Origin: a bacterium
GTDB taxonomy: Bacteria; Verrucomicrobiota; Verrucomicrobiae; Limisphaerales; J093
Direction of reading: 5' to 3'
Length of the DNA: 14,572 bases
Assembly: GCA_021839785.1 (NCBI GenBank)
Contig: JAKCAB010000311.1
Coordinates: 1 to 14,572 of the forward strand
Below, piece after piece: positions 1 through 8,029 of this stretch. A program made the translations under genes and the position numbers. Below the pieces are notes generated by a model, which was given only the letters and a program-made list of their open reading frames with translations, did not search any database and was not told where the DNA came from. The number at the start of each line of letters is the position of its first letter. The stretch's first letter is position 1.

Positions 1-853
1 CGTGAAAACTGAGTCGGTCGCCGAACGCGGCCTTGAGGCTTTCCGGCGCCATTTCCGGGCCGGCGGGCTGGATCGGGTCGAGCACGTCCACGCCCAGAGC
101 GATCAGTTCGGGAATGAACGGCCGGATCAGGCCGCAACTGTGAAACAGGACGCGCGCGCCGAGGTCGTGGATGCAGTCGATCATGCGTGTCAGGTACGGC
201 GCGACGAACTCGCCGAACATCCGCAGCGAGATCAACGGCCCGCGCTGGCTGCCGAGATCGCTGATCAGCAGGAAGAGGTCGATCCGGCCGTTCGTGATTT
301 CCGCCGCGCGGGTGTAGTCCTCGACGTAAAAGTCCGTGAACTTCCGGCATAGGAAGTGGACCCAGTCCGGCCGCTCGACCATATCGACAAAAAACTCCTC
401 CCAACCCCGCACCAACGCCGGCCGCTGCCACACGTCCGCGAAGCCATAGACGAGCGCCCGCTGCTCGTGACGCCGGCATTGCGCCGCCAGTTGCGAGCGG
501 TCGATGCCGTCCGGCGTCGGCCACGCGAACGACTCGATTTCCGCGAAGCTCTGCGCGCCGGCGAGCGCGCCTTTGACGTCTTCGCGCATCGACCCCCACG
601 GCGTCGGGTTATAGACAAAGCGCTCGCCCCAGAAGTTCTGGAACACGCCACCGCCGACCTCATCTTCAGGCGGCGGCGTGGCTTCCAGGTGGCGCACGTC
701 CACCGCCAACTCATCGAGCAATCGGTCCTTGTCCGCGTGGCCGACGTGGGCGAACAAGCGATTCCACGTCGGCGGCTCGGCCCAGAAATCGCAGGGCGTG
801 CGGTCCGGTTGCCGATGGCTCAAGGCCGTGAGCACGCGTTCGCGCGAAGTCAT
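1..853 (-). CDS. URO-D family protein (uroporphyrinogen decarboxylase/MtaA-like), C-terminus off window
   Basis: About 284 residues are visible and the frame stays open to the left edge, so the C-terminus is missing. The start MTSRERVLTALSHRQPDRTP is typical of the URO-D superfamily; an in-frame ATG four codons upstream (865) is an alternative, and neither has a Shine-Dalgarno sequence. Near the end of the visible part are VLFHSCG, DVLDPIQP and LKAAFGDRLSFH, which match the core of this family; the His-x-Cys pair resembles the zinc site of MtaA/CmuA-type corrinoid methyltransferases more than classical HemE. The family includes heme-pathway decarboxylases and methyltransferases, and PVC bacteria carry many paralogues of unknown substrate. 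It lies 54 bp (42 bp with the 865 start) downstream of the esterase/six-hairpin gene on the same strand, so co-transcription is plausible. A role in heme synthesis is not supported by the context. Family assignment is firm, function is unknown. Confidence 0.85.
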   Translation of the reverse strand, partial: MTSRERVLTALSHRQPDRTPCDFWAEPPTWNRLFAHVGHADKDRLLDELAVDVRHLEATPPPEDEVGGGVFQNFWGERFVYNPTPWGSMREDVKGALAGAQSFAEIESFAWPTPDGIDRSQLAAQCRRHEQRALVYGFADVWQRPALVRGWEEFFVDMVERPDWVHFLCRKFTDFYVEDYTRAAEITNGRIDLFLLISDLGSQRGPLISLRMFGEFVAPYLTRMIDCIHDLGARVLFHSCGLIRPFIPELIALGVDVLDPIQPAGPEMAPESLKAAFGDRLSFH

Positions 854-907
854 GGTGGGCTTCATGGGCGGGCAAAGAAGGCGGCGGCTCCCGGCACTAA
901 CCCCGGC

Positions 908-3028
908 TCAGTACCCGAGCCGCCGGGCCGCGGCGAGCGGGTTGGCCGCGCTGACCACGTAACTGTCGAGCTGGCGATAGCCTCCGTTCACGCACTCGAA
1001 GACGCCGTGCCCGCGCAAGTCGGCGATCAAGTCACGCCACACCTCGCGGCCCAGCGCGGGATCCTTTTGCGCCAGCGCCCACATCATCCAACCCGACGCC
1101 GTGGCCCAGTAAGCGCCGTTCTGGTACCGCTCTGGCGCGACCGGCGTCAGCAACCGCTGCCAATGCTCGCCTTTCAATAAGTGCCGCACCTGGCCGTTCC
1201 AGAGAAACCGCTCGCGGTTCGCCGCCAGGAAATCCAGCACGCGCTGACGCTTTGGGCCGAGCGGAAAGTCCAGCCAGAGCGCGTAGGCGTTGCCCCAAAT
1301 GTCGATTTGCCGGCAATCGACGCTCGCCGCCAAAAACGCGCCCGCCGGTTCGTCCCAAAGCCGGCCGAGGTTCGTTTCAATGAGTTTCGCGCGCCGTTGG
1401 AACTCTTCGGCGGTGGCGCTGTCGCCGTACCGTTCGTGCCAGCCTGCCAACCGCCGGCTCGCCGCCCAGTACAGCAACGACTCGAACAGCAACTCGCCGG
1501 TCTTGCCCACCGTGTCCGTGAAGCCGTAAGGCGAATGCGGCTTCTGCGGATCGTTGAAGACCAGGCCGGCGGGGCTGCGCGGGATGTAATTCATTGCGCG
1601 GTCCAGCGGCTCCGACCATTCGCGGAAAAGCCGGAGCCGCGCGGCGGCTGGGAGGCGCTTCAAGTGCGCGTCCATCGCAATCACCAGAAACTGCGCGTTG
1701 TCGATGTTCGGTTCGCCCAGTGGGCTGTTCTCGCCGCCGGCCACATAGACCGCCACACCGTCGGGCCGCACGCGATCCGGCGCCGCGCCGTCCGCGCGGA
1801 TGCCTTTGATGAGGTACCGCAGCGCCGCCTCGACCTGTCCGGCCGGCAGCAGGTCGCCGGCGTTCTCGACCATGTACGCGAAGTCGCGGGTCCACAGCGC
1901 GCGGTAATTGCCTTTGCCGTCCGGCGTGAACAGCGTCGTGCCGTCGGCCGTCGGCACGCGACAGCCGACTAATAACTTGCGTGTGGTTTCAACCAAGTAA
2001 CTCAGCTCCGCGCTGGGTGACTTGGTTTGCGCGGCGGCGCTGGTGTCCGCCCCGGCCAACCGCTCGGGCGTGCCGAGCGTTTCAGTCAGGCGATCCCAGA
2101 AGCGCGCGCCGTGAAAGACGTGCCCGCCAGGGTGAACGACCAGTTCCGCGTTCGTTGCCGCGTTGAAGACGCGGTAGGCCGACTGGATTTCCGCAAACGC
2201 CGGCCTTGCGATCTCGACAGGAAAACCGCCGGGGGCGCGTTCGCGCTCGCCGATTTCCAGCACCAGCGGGCGCGGCGCCACGCAGGCGAAAATATCGGCG
2301 AAGTCGAAGTGCTCCTCGAGGCCGGGAAAGTTCCAGCACGGGCAATGGCCGTGCTGGAGGTTTTCGATGGTGGTCAGCCAGCCGCTGCTGCCCGCCAGCT
2401 TGATCCGCTCGTCCAGCGCGGCCACGTACATCGTGGTTTCGCCGCCGAGCGACAGACCAGCAACGGCGAGGCGATTCGTGTCCACCTCGGGGCGGGTCGC
2501 CAGGTAATCGAGGCAGCGTAGCGCGTCCCAGGTGCGCTCGCCCATGAGTGACCAGTTGGTGTGCTGGAGCGTGTGCTGGCCGATGTCGGGCGCGATCACC
2601 ACGTAGCCCAGTTCGGCGAGGGCGCGACCATACCAATACAAGCTTTGGCCGCGGACCACCTGCTCGCCGGTGCCGCCGTGACCGTGCAGCGCCAACACCG
2701 CGCCAACTCGACCCGCCATTCCTTGCGGCACCGCCAACCAGGCGTGGACCCGCCGATCCGGCAACGTGCGCAGAGACAATTCCTCCAGGACCACACCCGC
2801 GGCGGCATTTGTCTCGCGGGACAAAACCTGCGGGTCCAGCGGAATCGTGGCTGGTCTCTGGCCGCCCATCATCAACATGAACAACTCCTGTCGGCTGGCC
2901 TGCTGCCAGGCAACTGCATCCTCGCAGGTTTGCGCTTGAAAGCGTAGCGAGCGGACGGGATCAGCCGCCGCTGGCAGCCGCGGCCAGAGGCTCAATAGCA
3001 GCGCGAAAGTCAGGAAGGTGCGGTTCAT
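908..3028 (-). CDS. Secreted two-domain enzyme: alpha/beta-hydrolase esterase fused to a six-hairpin glycosidase-like domain
   Basis: The 706-residue product starts at MNRTFLTFALLLSLWP, a signal peptide ending near PAAA (residue 22); an upstream in-frame ATG at 3097 would bury this signal and is disfavoured. Residues about 80-320 form an alpha/beta hydrolase of the acetyl-xylan-esterase/dienelactone-hydrolase kind: oxyanion loop HGHGG (115-119), nucleophile Ser193 in GLSLGGE, and a probable catalytic His in HPGGHVFHG (299-307). Residues about 340-706 look like an (alpha/alpha)6 six-hairpin domain: a WTRDFAY motif near 379-385 recalls debranching enzyme and trehalase-like folds, followed by many aromatic and Trp-rich helices such as SGWMMWAL. 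It probably removes acyl groups from, and hydrolyses, a plant or algal glycan outside the cytoplasm. It is separated from the upstream sulfatase by a repeat-containing gap, so it may have its own promoter. The esterase half is confident; the catalytic identity of the second half is not. Confidence 0.85.
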   Translation of the reverse strand: MNRTFLTFALLLSLWPRLPAAADPVRSLRFQAQTCEDAVAWQQASRQELFMLMMGGQRPATIPLDPQVLSRETNAAAGVVLEELSLRTLPDRRVHAWLAVPQGMAGRVGAVLALHGHGGTGEQVVRGQSLYWYGRALAELGYVVIAPDIGQHTLQHTNWSLMGERTWDALRCLDYLATRPEVDTNRLAVAGLSLGGETTMYVAALDERIKLAGSSGWLTTIENLQHGHCPCWNFPGLEEHFDFADIFACVAPRPLVLEIGERERAPGGFPVEIARPAFAEIQSAYRVFNAATNAELVVHPGGHVFHGARFWDRLTETLGTPERLAGADTSAAAQTKSPSAELSYLVETTRKLLVGCRVPTADGTTLFTPDGKGNYRALWTRDFAYMVENAGDLLPAGQVEAALRYLIKGIRADGAAPDRVRPDGVAVYVAGGENSPLGEPNIDNAQFLVIAMDAHLKRLPAAARLRLFREWSEPLDRAMNYIPRSPAGLVFNDPQKPHSPYGFTDTVGKTGELLFESLLYWAASRRLAGWHERYGDSATAEEFQRRAKLIETNLGRLWDEPAGAFLAASVDCRQIDIWGNAYALWLDFPLGPKRQRVLDFLAANRERFLWNGQVRHLLKGEHWQRLLTPVAPERYQNGAYWATASGWMMWALAQKDPALGREVWRDLIADLRGHGVFECVNGGYRQLDSYVVSAANPLAAARRLGY

Positions 3029-3204
3029 GGGAGGAATCGTTAAGGCCCCGGCCGCCGCACGCAACCATTTGCGCGAGTCCGCGACCGGGGCTGGCATTTA
3101 CGCCGCTTCAAAGCGCGACGGCGAGTGAGCTTCGGATCATTGCCGAGATCTTGAAATGCGGACGGTGAAGCGTCCTGAACGACGCGCTCCAAACGAGGCG
3201 GCGT

Positions 3205-3319
3205 GGGGAGCGCGGGCGTCTCGCCCGCAGGTTTCGGCGTCTCGCCGGAACCACCCCGGCACGCGCGAGGTGCGGTTAGCGGGACGCCAGCCGCGGCGAC
3301 CGGGACGGTCGCGCTCCCC
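3205..3319. repeat. 115-bp GC-rich element with 10-bp terminal inverted repeats (MITE/REP-like)
   Basis: The left end GGGGAGCGCG (3205-3214) is the exact reverse complement of the right end CGCGCTCCCC (3310-3319). Inside are further hairpins: GGGCG-TCT-CGCCC, GGTTTCGGCG-TCT-CGCCGGAACC with one wobble, and GCGACCG-GGA-CGGTCGC near the right end. No transposase frame is present. From memory, similar TVPVAA-encoding GC-rich repeats are scattered through verrucomicrobial genomes; that recollection is unverified here. Confidence 0.6.
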
Positions 3320-3381
3320 ATTTCCATCCGTCAACAAGCTCATCGATTCCCCTTTGTACTGCCACCTCCAAGCTTATCAGC

Positions 3382-3429
3382 GGCGGCCAGGAGCGCTTGA
3401 AGCCTTCGAAGGCGAATTTCCTGGCCGCC
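3382..3429. repeat. Perfect 11-bp inverted repeat forming a large hairpin
   Basis: GGCGGCCAGGA (3382-3392) is exactly complementary to TCCTGGCCGCC (3419-3429), with a 26-nt loop that itself contains the palindrome CTTCGAAG. It lies about 90 bp after the sulfatase A stop. There is no following U-tract on either strand, so a classical intrinsic terminator is not supported; it may be a REP-like element or an mRNA 3'-end stabiliser. Confidence 0.55.
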
Positions 3430-3518
3430 CGGAGAGGCAGCAGGCACGGATGCGCTTGAGCTAGCCCGGTCCGACGAGACCCAATGCCAACGCTCCCAGT
3501 TGTTAATAGTGGCGCGAC

Positions 3519-5084
3519 TTAGCGTTTGGTTGCGGCGGGTTTGGGCGGATTGCCATAGACCTCGGGTGGAAACCGATCGGGCACCTGGAGGTCGGCGCGG
3601 AGCTTGGTCAATTCGCTGGTGAGTTGCCGCTGGACCTTGGCGTAGCCCGGTTCGCCAAAGACGCTCCGCAGTTCGCGCGGGTCCTTTTTGAGATCGAACA
3701 GCTCCCAGTAATCGCAGTCCGGGGCCTGGAAGCGCACCAGCTTGTAGCGGTCGGTCACGACGCCGTAATGCGGCCGGACGTGGTGCGGCTGCGGCCATTC
3801 GAAGTATTGGTAGTAAAAGCTCTTTCGCCAGTCTTTGGGCGTCTTGCCGCGCAGGATGGGTACCAGGCTGCGACCTTGCATCTCGGCCGGGGCGGGCAGG
3901 CCGGCGGCTTCCAGGAAGGTCTCGGCCACGTCCAGGACGGAGACGAGGTCGCGGTTCACCCGGCCGGGTTTCACCACGCCCGGCCAGCGGATCAACAGCG
4001 GCGTGCGCAGCGATTCCTCGAAAATCCAGCGCTTGTCGAACCAGCCGTGCTCGCCCAGGTAGAATCCCTGATCGGAGGAATAGACCACGAGGGTGTTTTG
4101 CGCGAGGCCTTCGTCATCGAGGTACTTGAGCAGCCGGCCGACGTTGTTGTCCACGCCGCGGATGCAGCCCAGGTAGTCGTGCATGTAACGGTTGTATTTC
4201 CAGCGAACGAGGTCTTTGCCCGTGAGTTTGGCGGCGCGGAAAGCGGCATTGCGCGGCTCGTAATAAGCATCCCAGGCCTGGCGTTGTTCCGGCGTGAGCT
4301 GCGTAGGCGGCACCAGCTTGAGGTCCCGGTTGTTCATCGTTTTTTCAATCGTCATGTCCTGGTCGTGCTCGGCGAGGCCGCGGCCGGCGTAGTCGTCGAA
4401 CAATGTCGGCGGCTCGGCGTATTTGCGGTCGCCGTCGTGGCCGAGGTCGCGCAAAGCGGGCTCCCACTCGCGGTGGGGCGCCTTGTTCTGGCACATGAGG
4501 AGGAACGGGCGGGACTTGTCGCGGTGCTTGAGCCAGTCGAGCGAGAGGTCGGTGATGATGTCGGTGACGTAGCCTGGATGCTTCACGCGCCGGCCGTTGT
4601 CGATCATGGGCGGGTTGTAATAGACGCCCTGGCCGGGAAGGATCTGCCAGTAATCGAAGCCGGTGGGGTTGCTCACGAGGTGCCACTTGCCGATGATGGC
4701 AGTCTGGTAGCCGGCGGCTTGGAGCAGCTTGGGGAAAGTCGTCTGCGAGCCGTCGAAACGGGAGTTGGTGTTGTTGTAAAAGCCGTTTCGGTGCGAATAC
4801 TTGCCGGTAATCACCGATGCGCGACACGGGCCGCAAATCGAGTTGGGGACGACGCAGCGGTCGAAGCGGATGCCTTCGCGCGCCAGACGGTCGATGTTCG
4901 GCGTCTGGATCAAATGCCGCGGATCGCCATAGGCGCTGATCGCCTGATAGGCGTGGTCATCGGAGAAGATCAGCACGATGTTCGGGCGGCTGGCGGCGAA
5001 GGCGCTGGCACAGGCGAGCGCAACGGCGATCAAGCCACCGGCCCGCATTCGTTTCGACAAGAGGTGCCACAGGCTGGTTTTCAT
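3519..5084 (-). CDS. Sulfatase A: secreted Cys-type sulfatase, N-acetylglucosamine-6-sulfatase/mucin-desulfating-like
   Basis: The 521-residue product has a signal peptide of about 30 residues ([17 protein letters not shown], then [10 protein letters not shown]); MRAGG (ATG at 5048) is an alternative start. Metal ligands lie in FSDDH (D42, D43). The formylglycine motif is CGPCR with Cys84 and Arg88, so maturation by a formylglycine-generating enzyme or an anaerobic rSAM maturase is expected. IGKWHL carries the catalytic Lys133, KAPH an active-site His, and SSDQGF the late metal site. The stretch [12 protein letters not shown], the CGPCR segment followed by GKYSHRNGF, and a C-terminal [12 protein letters not shown] recall the S1_11 family acting on GlcNAc-6-sulfate; that subfamily call is from memory. 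It lies 149 bp after sulfatase B on the same strand. Its role would be removing sulfate from an exported or surface glycan. Sulfatase identity is firm, substrate tentative. Confidence 0.9.
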   Translation of the reverse strand: MKTSLWHLLSKRMRAGGLIAVALACASAFAASRPNIVLIFSDDHAYQAISAYGDPRHLIQTPNIDRLAREGIRFDRCVVPNSICGPCRASVITGKYSHRNGFYNNTNSRFDGSQTTFPKLLQAAGYQTAIIGKWHLVSNPTGFDYWQILPGQGVYYNPPMIDNGRRVKHPGYVTDIITDLSLDWLKHRDKSRPFLLMCQNKAPHREWEPALRDLGHDGDRKYAEPPTLFDDYAGRGLAEHDQDMTIEKTMNNRDLKLVPPTQLTPEQRQAWDAYYEPRNAAFRAAKLTGKDLVRWKYNRYMHDYLGCIRGVDNNVGRLLKYLDDEGLAQNTLVVYSSDQGFYLGEHGWFDKRWIFEESLRTPLLIRWPGVVKPGRVNRDLVSVLDVAETFLEAAGLPAPAEMQGRSLVPILRGKTPKDWRKSFYYQYFEWPQPHHVRPHYGVVTDRYKLVRFQAPDCDYWELFDLKKDPRELRSVFGEPGYAKVQRQLTSELTKLRADLQVPDRFPPEVYGNPPKPAATKR

Positions 5085-5107
5085 TTTCCAAAGGTCGCTG
5101 GTGATTC

Positions 5108-5156
5108 CGGCGAGAGCATGAAACAGGTGGGGGCGGTGGGCAACCTTGTTTCGCCG
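5108..5156. repeat. Imperfect inverted repeat between sulfatase B and sulfatase A
   Basis: GAAACAGGT (5120-5128) pairs with ACCTTGTTTC (5143-5152) apart from one bulged T. Outside it CGGC (5108-5111) pairs with GCCG (5153-5156) across an eight-base bulge. It sits just upstream of the sulfatase A start in the 149-bp gap and could be a degraded dispersed repeat or an mRNA structure. The pairing is visible, the meaning is not. Confidence 0.35.
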
Positions 5157-5233
5157 TCGGTCTGAGATTTTTTCAACCGCTGACGCGAAGCAGTGAATGG
5201 CACGCCTCCGCCGGCTGACGAGCGGCGCTCCGC

Positions 5234-6679
5234 TTAAGGCAACGGCGTTTTCCAGAGTCGCTCGCTGAACTCGCCGCCATACTGGTCGCGCAGTTGGTCG
5301 GTGCGGCGGCGGAGTCGATCGCGCGTGGCCCGGTGCTCGGGGCTGTTCGCCAGGTTCACGGTTTCGAGCGGATCGGCGTCCAGATCGTAAAGTTCTTCGA
5401 GCACCGGCGACGCCTCGAAGTAGCGCGTGTATTTGAAATGCGCGGTGCGGACGCCTTCGTGTTTGCGGATGCTGGGTTCCATCATCAGGTGTTCGATCCA
5501 GACATCCTGGCGCCAGTCGGCGGGCGTTTCGCCGCGGGCCAGCGGCAGGAGGCTGCGACCTTGCATCGCGGCCGGCGCAGGCACGCCGGCCAGTTCCAGA
5601 ATCGTGGGAGCCACGTCGATGTTCAGCGCGAACGGCGTGGGCTTGAGACCGGATTTGGCGAAGCGGCCGGTCGGATCGAACAACAGCAACGGCACGCGAA
5701 TGCTCGGCTCGTACGGCAGCCACTTGTCGGCGTAACCGCGTTCGCCCAGGAAATAGCCGTTGTCGCCAATGAGCAGAATGACGGTGTGGTCGGCGAGTTT
5801 CAGTTCGTCGAGCTTGGCGCGCAGGCGGCCGATGACCAGGTCCACGCCGCTGATCAAGCGCCAGTAGGCCTTCGTCATCGCCTGGCGCTTGGACTCGAAA
5901 TCGAACCGCCAGTACCAGCGATGCCGGTTCATCGTGCCGTCGCGGAGAAACTCCGGCAGGTGCTGGTAAAAATCCGGCTCGGCGGTGGGCGGTAGCGGCA
6001 CCCGCACGTCGCGATAAAGGTCATCGACTTCCTTTTGCCAGAGGTACTGCTGCGGATTCGGGTCCTCGGCGTGCGGGGCATTGAAGCCAACCGTCAGGCA
6101 AAACGGCTTGCCGGCGGCGGCCCGCGAGTGTTGTTCGAGGAAGACCATCGCGTTGTCGCCTTCGATGTCCGTCAAATGCCGCAGCGTGCCGTCCGGCTGT
6201 TTTTGCCAGTACGGATGAGCAGTGACGCGAAAGAAATCATAGAGCCGCTGCGTCGCGCCCGGCCGGGTGTTCACGCCGAACTTGCCGACGTAGCCGGTGT
6301 GGTAGCCGGCATCGCGCAGGAGCTTGGGGAAGCTGAGGTCCACGAACCGGTCGGCCAGGGGCGGCGTCAGGAAGGTGTAACGGTGCGTGCGCTCGACCAA
6401 CCCGGTGAGGATACTCGCGCGGCTGGCGGCGCAGATCGGCGTCGTGACAAAGGCATTCACGAACTGCACGCCCTCGCGCGCCAACCGGTCCATCTCCGGC
6501 GTGTGGATCAGCGGGTTCAGGCAGCCGAGTTGGTCGAACCGCTGGTCATCCGTGATGATCAACAAAATGTTCGGGCGCGCCGGCTCGCCGGCGGCTGCGA
6601 CCGGGACGGTTATCAGCCCAGGCAGCGCCAGAATCAGACTGGCGAAGCTGGCAATCAGTTTTTTGTGAGGGGCGATCAT
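5234..6679 (-). CDS. Sulfatase B: secreted sulfatase with a CAASR formylglycine motif
   Basis: The 481-residue product opens with [20 protein letters not shown], a signal peptide likely cut after PVAAA (about residue 30). Metal ligands sit in ITDDQR (D44, D45). The formylglycine motif is CAASR (Cys83, Arg87), with Ala where most members have Pro; both are tolerated in the family consensus. VGKFGV holds the active-site Lys133, NAPHAEDP an active-site His, and [12 protein letters not shown] the late metal-binding segment. The C-terminal [12 protein letters not shown] stretch is the usual sulfatase end domain. It lies 14 bp after sulfatase C and is surely co-transcribed with it. Overall it resembles the iduronate-sulfatase/arylsulfatase-A branch, but I cannot name the S1 subfamily or the substrate. 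Confidence 0.9.
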   Translation of the reverse strand: MIAPHKKLIASFASLILALPGLITVPVAAAGEPARPNILLIITDDQRFDQLGCLNPLIHTPEMDRLAREGVQFVNAFVTTPICAASRASILTGLVERTHRYTFLTPPLADRFVDLSFPKLLRDAGYHTGYVGKFGVNTRPGATQRLYDFFRVTAHPYWQKQPDGTLRHLTDIEGDNAMVFLEQHSRAAAGKPFCLTVGFNAPHAEDPNPQQYLWQKEVDDLYRDVRVPLPPTAEPDFYQHLPEFLRDGTMNRHRWYWRFDFESKRQAMTKAYWRLISGVDLVIGRLRAKLDELKLADHTVILLIGDNGYFLGERGYADKWLPYEPSIRVPLLLFDPTGRFAKSGLKPTPFALNIDVAPTILELAGVPAPAAMQGRSLLPLARGETPADWRQDVWIEHLMMEPSIRKHEGVRTAHFKYTRYFEASPVLEELYDLDADPLETVNLANSPEHRATRDRLRRRTDQLRDQYGGEFSERLWKTPLP

Positions 6680-6693
6680 GGTTTGGCGAAACG

Positions 6694-8016
6694 TTACTGG
6701 CCGGGCCACCAGGCGTCCAGACGCCGGCGGAGACGCTGGACGCGCGCGGCTTGTTTCGACGCGAGATTGTTGGTCTCGAATGGATCGGCGGCCAGTTGAT
6801 ACAGTTCGACCGGCGCGTTCGGTTCGTTCGCTGGCGCGGGCATAATCAGCTTCCAATTGCCCGCGATGCACCAGCGCCATCGGAGGTTCCGCGCCGGATT
6901 GTCCAGATCGAGCGCGGTGTGAACGTAACAAGCGCCGAAGACGGCCTGGCGTTTTTTCACCGCCGCCGGATCGAGCAGGTTGATGCCTGGCAAGCCGGGC
7001 GGAAGTTCGATGCCGCACGCGCGGAGCAGCGTCGGCATCAAGTCCACCGAGCTGGCCAGGCGCTTGGATTCGGTGGGGCGGATGTGGCCCGGCCAGCGCA
7101 GGATGATGGGCGTGCGCAGGCCGCCATCGTACGGCGACTGCTTGGACTTCGGGGCGTAGTGGCCGGTCACCGGATCGGTGATCCAGCCGTTGTCGGCGAG
7201 GAACGCCACGATGGTGTTCGTGGCCAGGCCCTGCCGTTCGAGGTGATCCAGCAATTGCCCGCACGTCTCGTCGAACCACTCGACCATCGCCCAGTATTTC
7301 GCGACCGGCAGCGACGGCGCCCGGCCGCGGTACTTGGCGAGCAAACGCTCGGGAGGCGTGTGCGGTTCGTGCGGCATCATCGGCGCGTACCAGATGAAGA
7401 ACGGCTTTTCGGCGCGCCGCGCCTCGGCGATGAAGTCGTAAACGGGCTGGAGCGTTTCGCGGCCGATCTTCAAACCCGCGTCGCCGTGGCGGCCGCCTTT
7501 GTCTTCGTCGCCCACGGTCATGCCGTGGGTAAAACCGCCGCGGCGGAAGTTGCCTTGCCACCACTTGCCGGCCTGGAAGCTGAGATAACCGCGCTCGCCC
7601 AGCACGCGGGGCAACGTGGGCACCGCCTCCAGATGTTCGTCCATGCGCTCGCGACCTTCGCGGAAGGCTGGCGTGCGATAGGCCTGGGCGGGCGGAACGC
7701 CGGCGGGCAGCGGCGGATCGTTGCCGGTGATTTTGTGCTGGTGCGGGAACCGGCCGGTGATGATCGAAGCCAAGCTCGGACAGCACAGGCTCGAGGTGAC
7801 GTAACCGCGCCGGAACAGCAGACCTTCGCGGGCGAGCCGATCGAGGTTCGGCGTGCGGATTTGCGGGTGGCCCATGAACCCGTAATCGGTCCACGCCTGG
7901 TCGTCGGCAATGATCAACAGGACGTTTGGGCGCGGAGGCGACGGGGCATCGGCCTTCGCCGAGACACGGAGGCAACTCGCGACGAGCAGCAGGATTGGAA
8001 GCAGGATTCGTTTCAT
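6694..8016 (-). CDS. Sulfatase C: exported sulfatase-fold protein with CCPSL in place of CxPxR
   Basis: The 440-residue product starts MKRILLPILLLVASCLRV; VASC (12-15) fits a lipobox, so it may be a lipoprotein anchored at Cys15, with ordinary signal peptidase I cleavage the alternative. IADDQ (D38, D39) supplies the first metal ligands. At the formylglycine site the sequence is CCPSLASIITGR, so Cys78 and Pro80 are present but the usual Arg is Leu82; I read the codons and the Leu is TTG. GKWWQGN, MMPHEPH and LADNGW supply the other active-site segments, and ELYQLAADPFET ends the fold. The 13-bp gap after the aldolase gene and 14 bp before sulfatase B place it mid-operon. The fold is certain. 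Activity depends on whether CxPSL is matured; I believe this variant recurs in PVC sulfatases. Confidence 0.88.
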   Translation of the reverse strand: MKRILLPILLLVASCLRVSAKADAPSPPRPNVLLIIADDQAWTDYGFMGHPQIRTPNLDRLAREGLLFRRGYVTSSLCCPSLASIITGRFPHQHKITGNDPPLPAGVPPAQAYRTPAFREGRERMDEHLEAVPTLPRVLGERGYLSFQAGKWWQGNFRRGGFTHGMTVGDEDKGGRHGDAGLKIGRETLQPVYDFIAEARRAEKPFFIWYAPMMPHEPHTPPERLLAKYRGRAPSLPVAKYWAMVEWFDETCGQLLDHLERQGLATNTIVAFLADNGWITDPVTGHYAPKSKQSPYDGGLRTPIILRWPGHIRPTESKRLASSVDLMPTLLRACGIELPPGLPGINLLDPAAVKKRQAVFGACYVHTALDLDNPARNLRWRWCIAGNWKLIMPAPANEPNAPVELYQLAADPFETNNLASKQAARVQRLRRRLDAWWPGQ

Positions 8017-8029
8017 GGCGGGTAAGGAC

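Larger units (their letters stand above)
3029..3518. other. 490-bp intergenic region with repeats, no convincing gene
   Basis: This gap lies between the stop of sulfatase A and the start of the esterase/six-hairpin gene. It holds a 115-bp element with terminal inverted repeats (3205-3319) and a strong hairpin (3382-3429). Several short frames cross it on both strands but none has a recognisable domain. One leftward frame continues out of the sulfatase A region and ends with TGA at 3340-3342; it could be a remnant of a repeat or a lost gene. No terminator with a T-tract was found after sulfatase A. Confidence 0.6.

Noticed and set aside
2..1180. Two rightward open frames covering the left edge
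   Set aside because: The opposite strand encodes a recognisable URO-D protein and the esterase fusion; the rightward frames are Arg/Ala-rich with no domains.
3624..5165. 513-codon rightward open frame opposite sulfatase A, and similar long frames opposite sulfatase C, the transporter and the esterase
   Set aside because: They are antisense shadows of clearly conserved genes, created by GC-rich third codon positions; no family motifs appear.
5221..5234. AGCGG/CCGCT hairpin at the sulfatase B stop as a terminator
   Set aside because: Only 5 bp of stem and no T-tract on the leftward strand.
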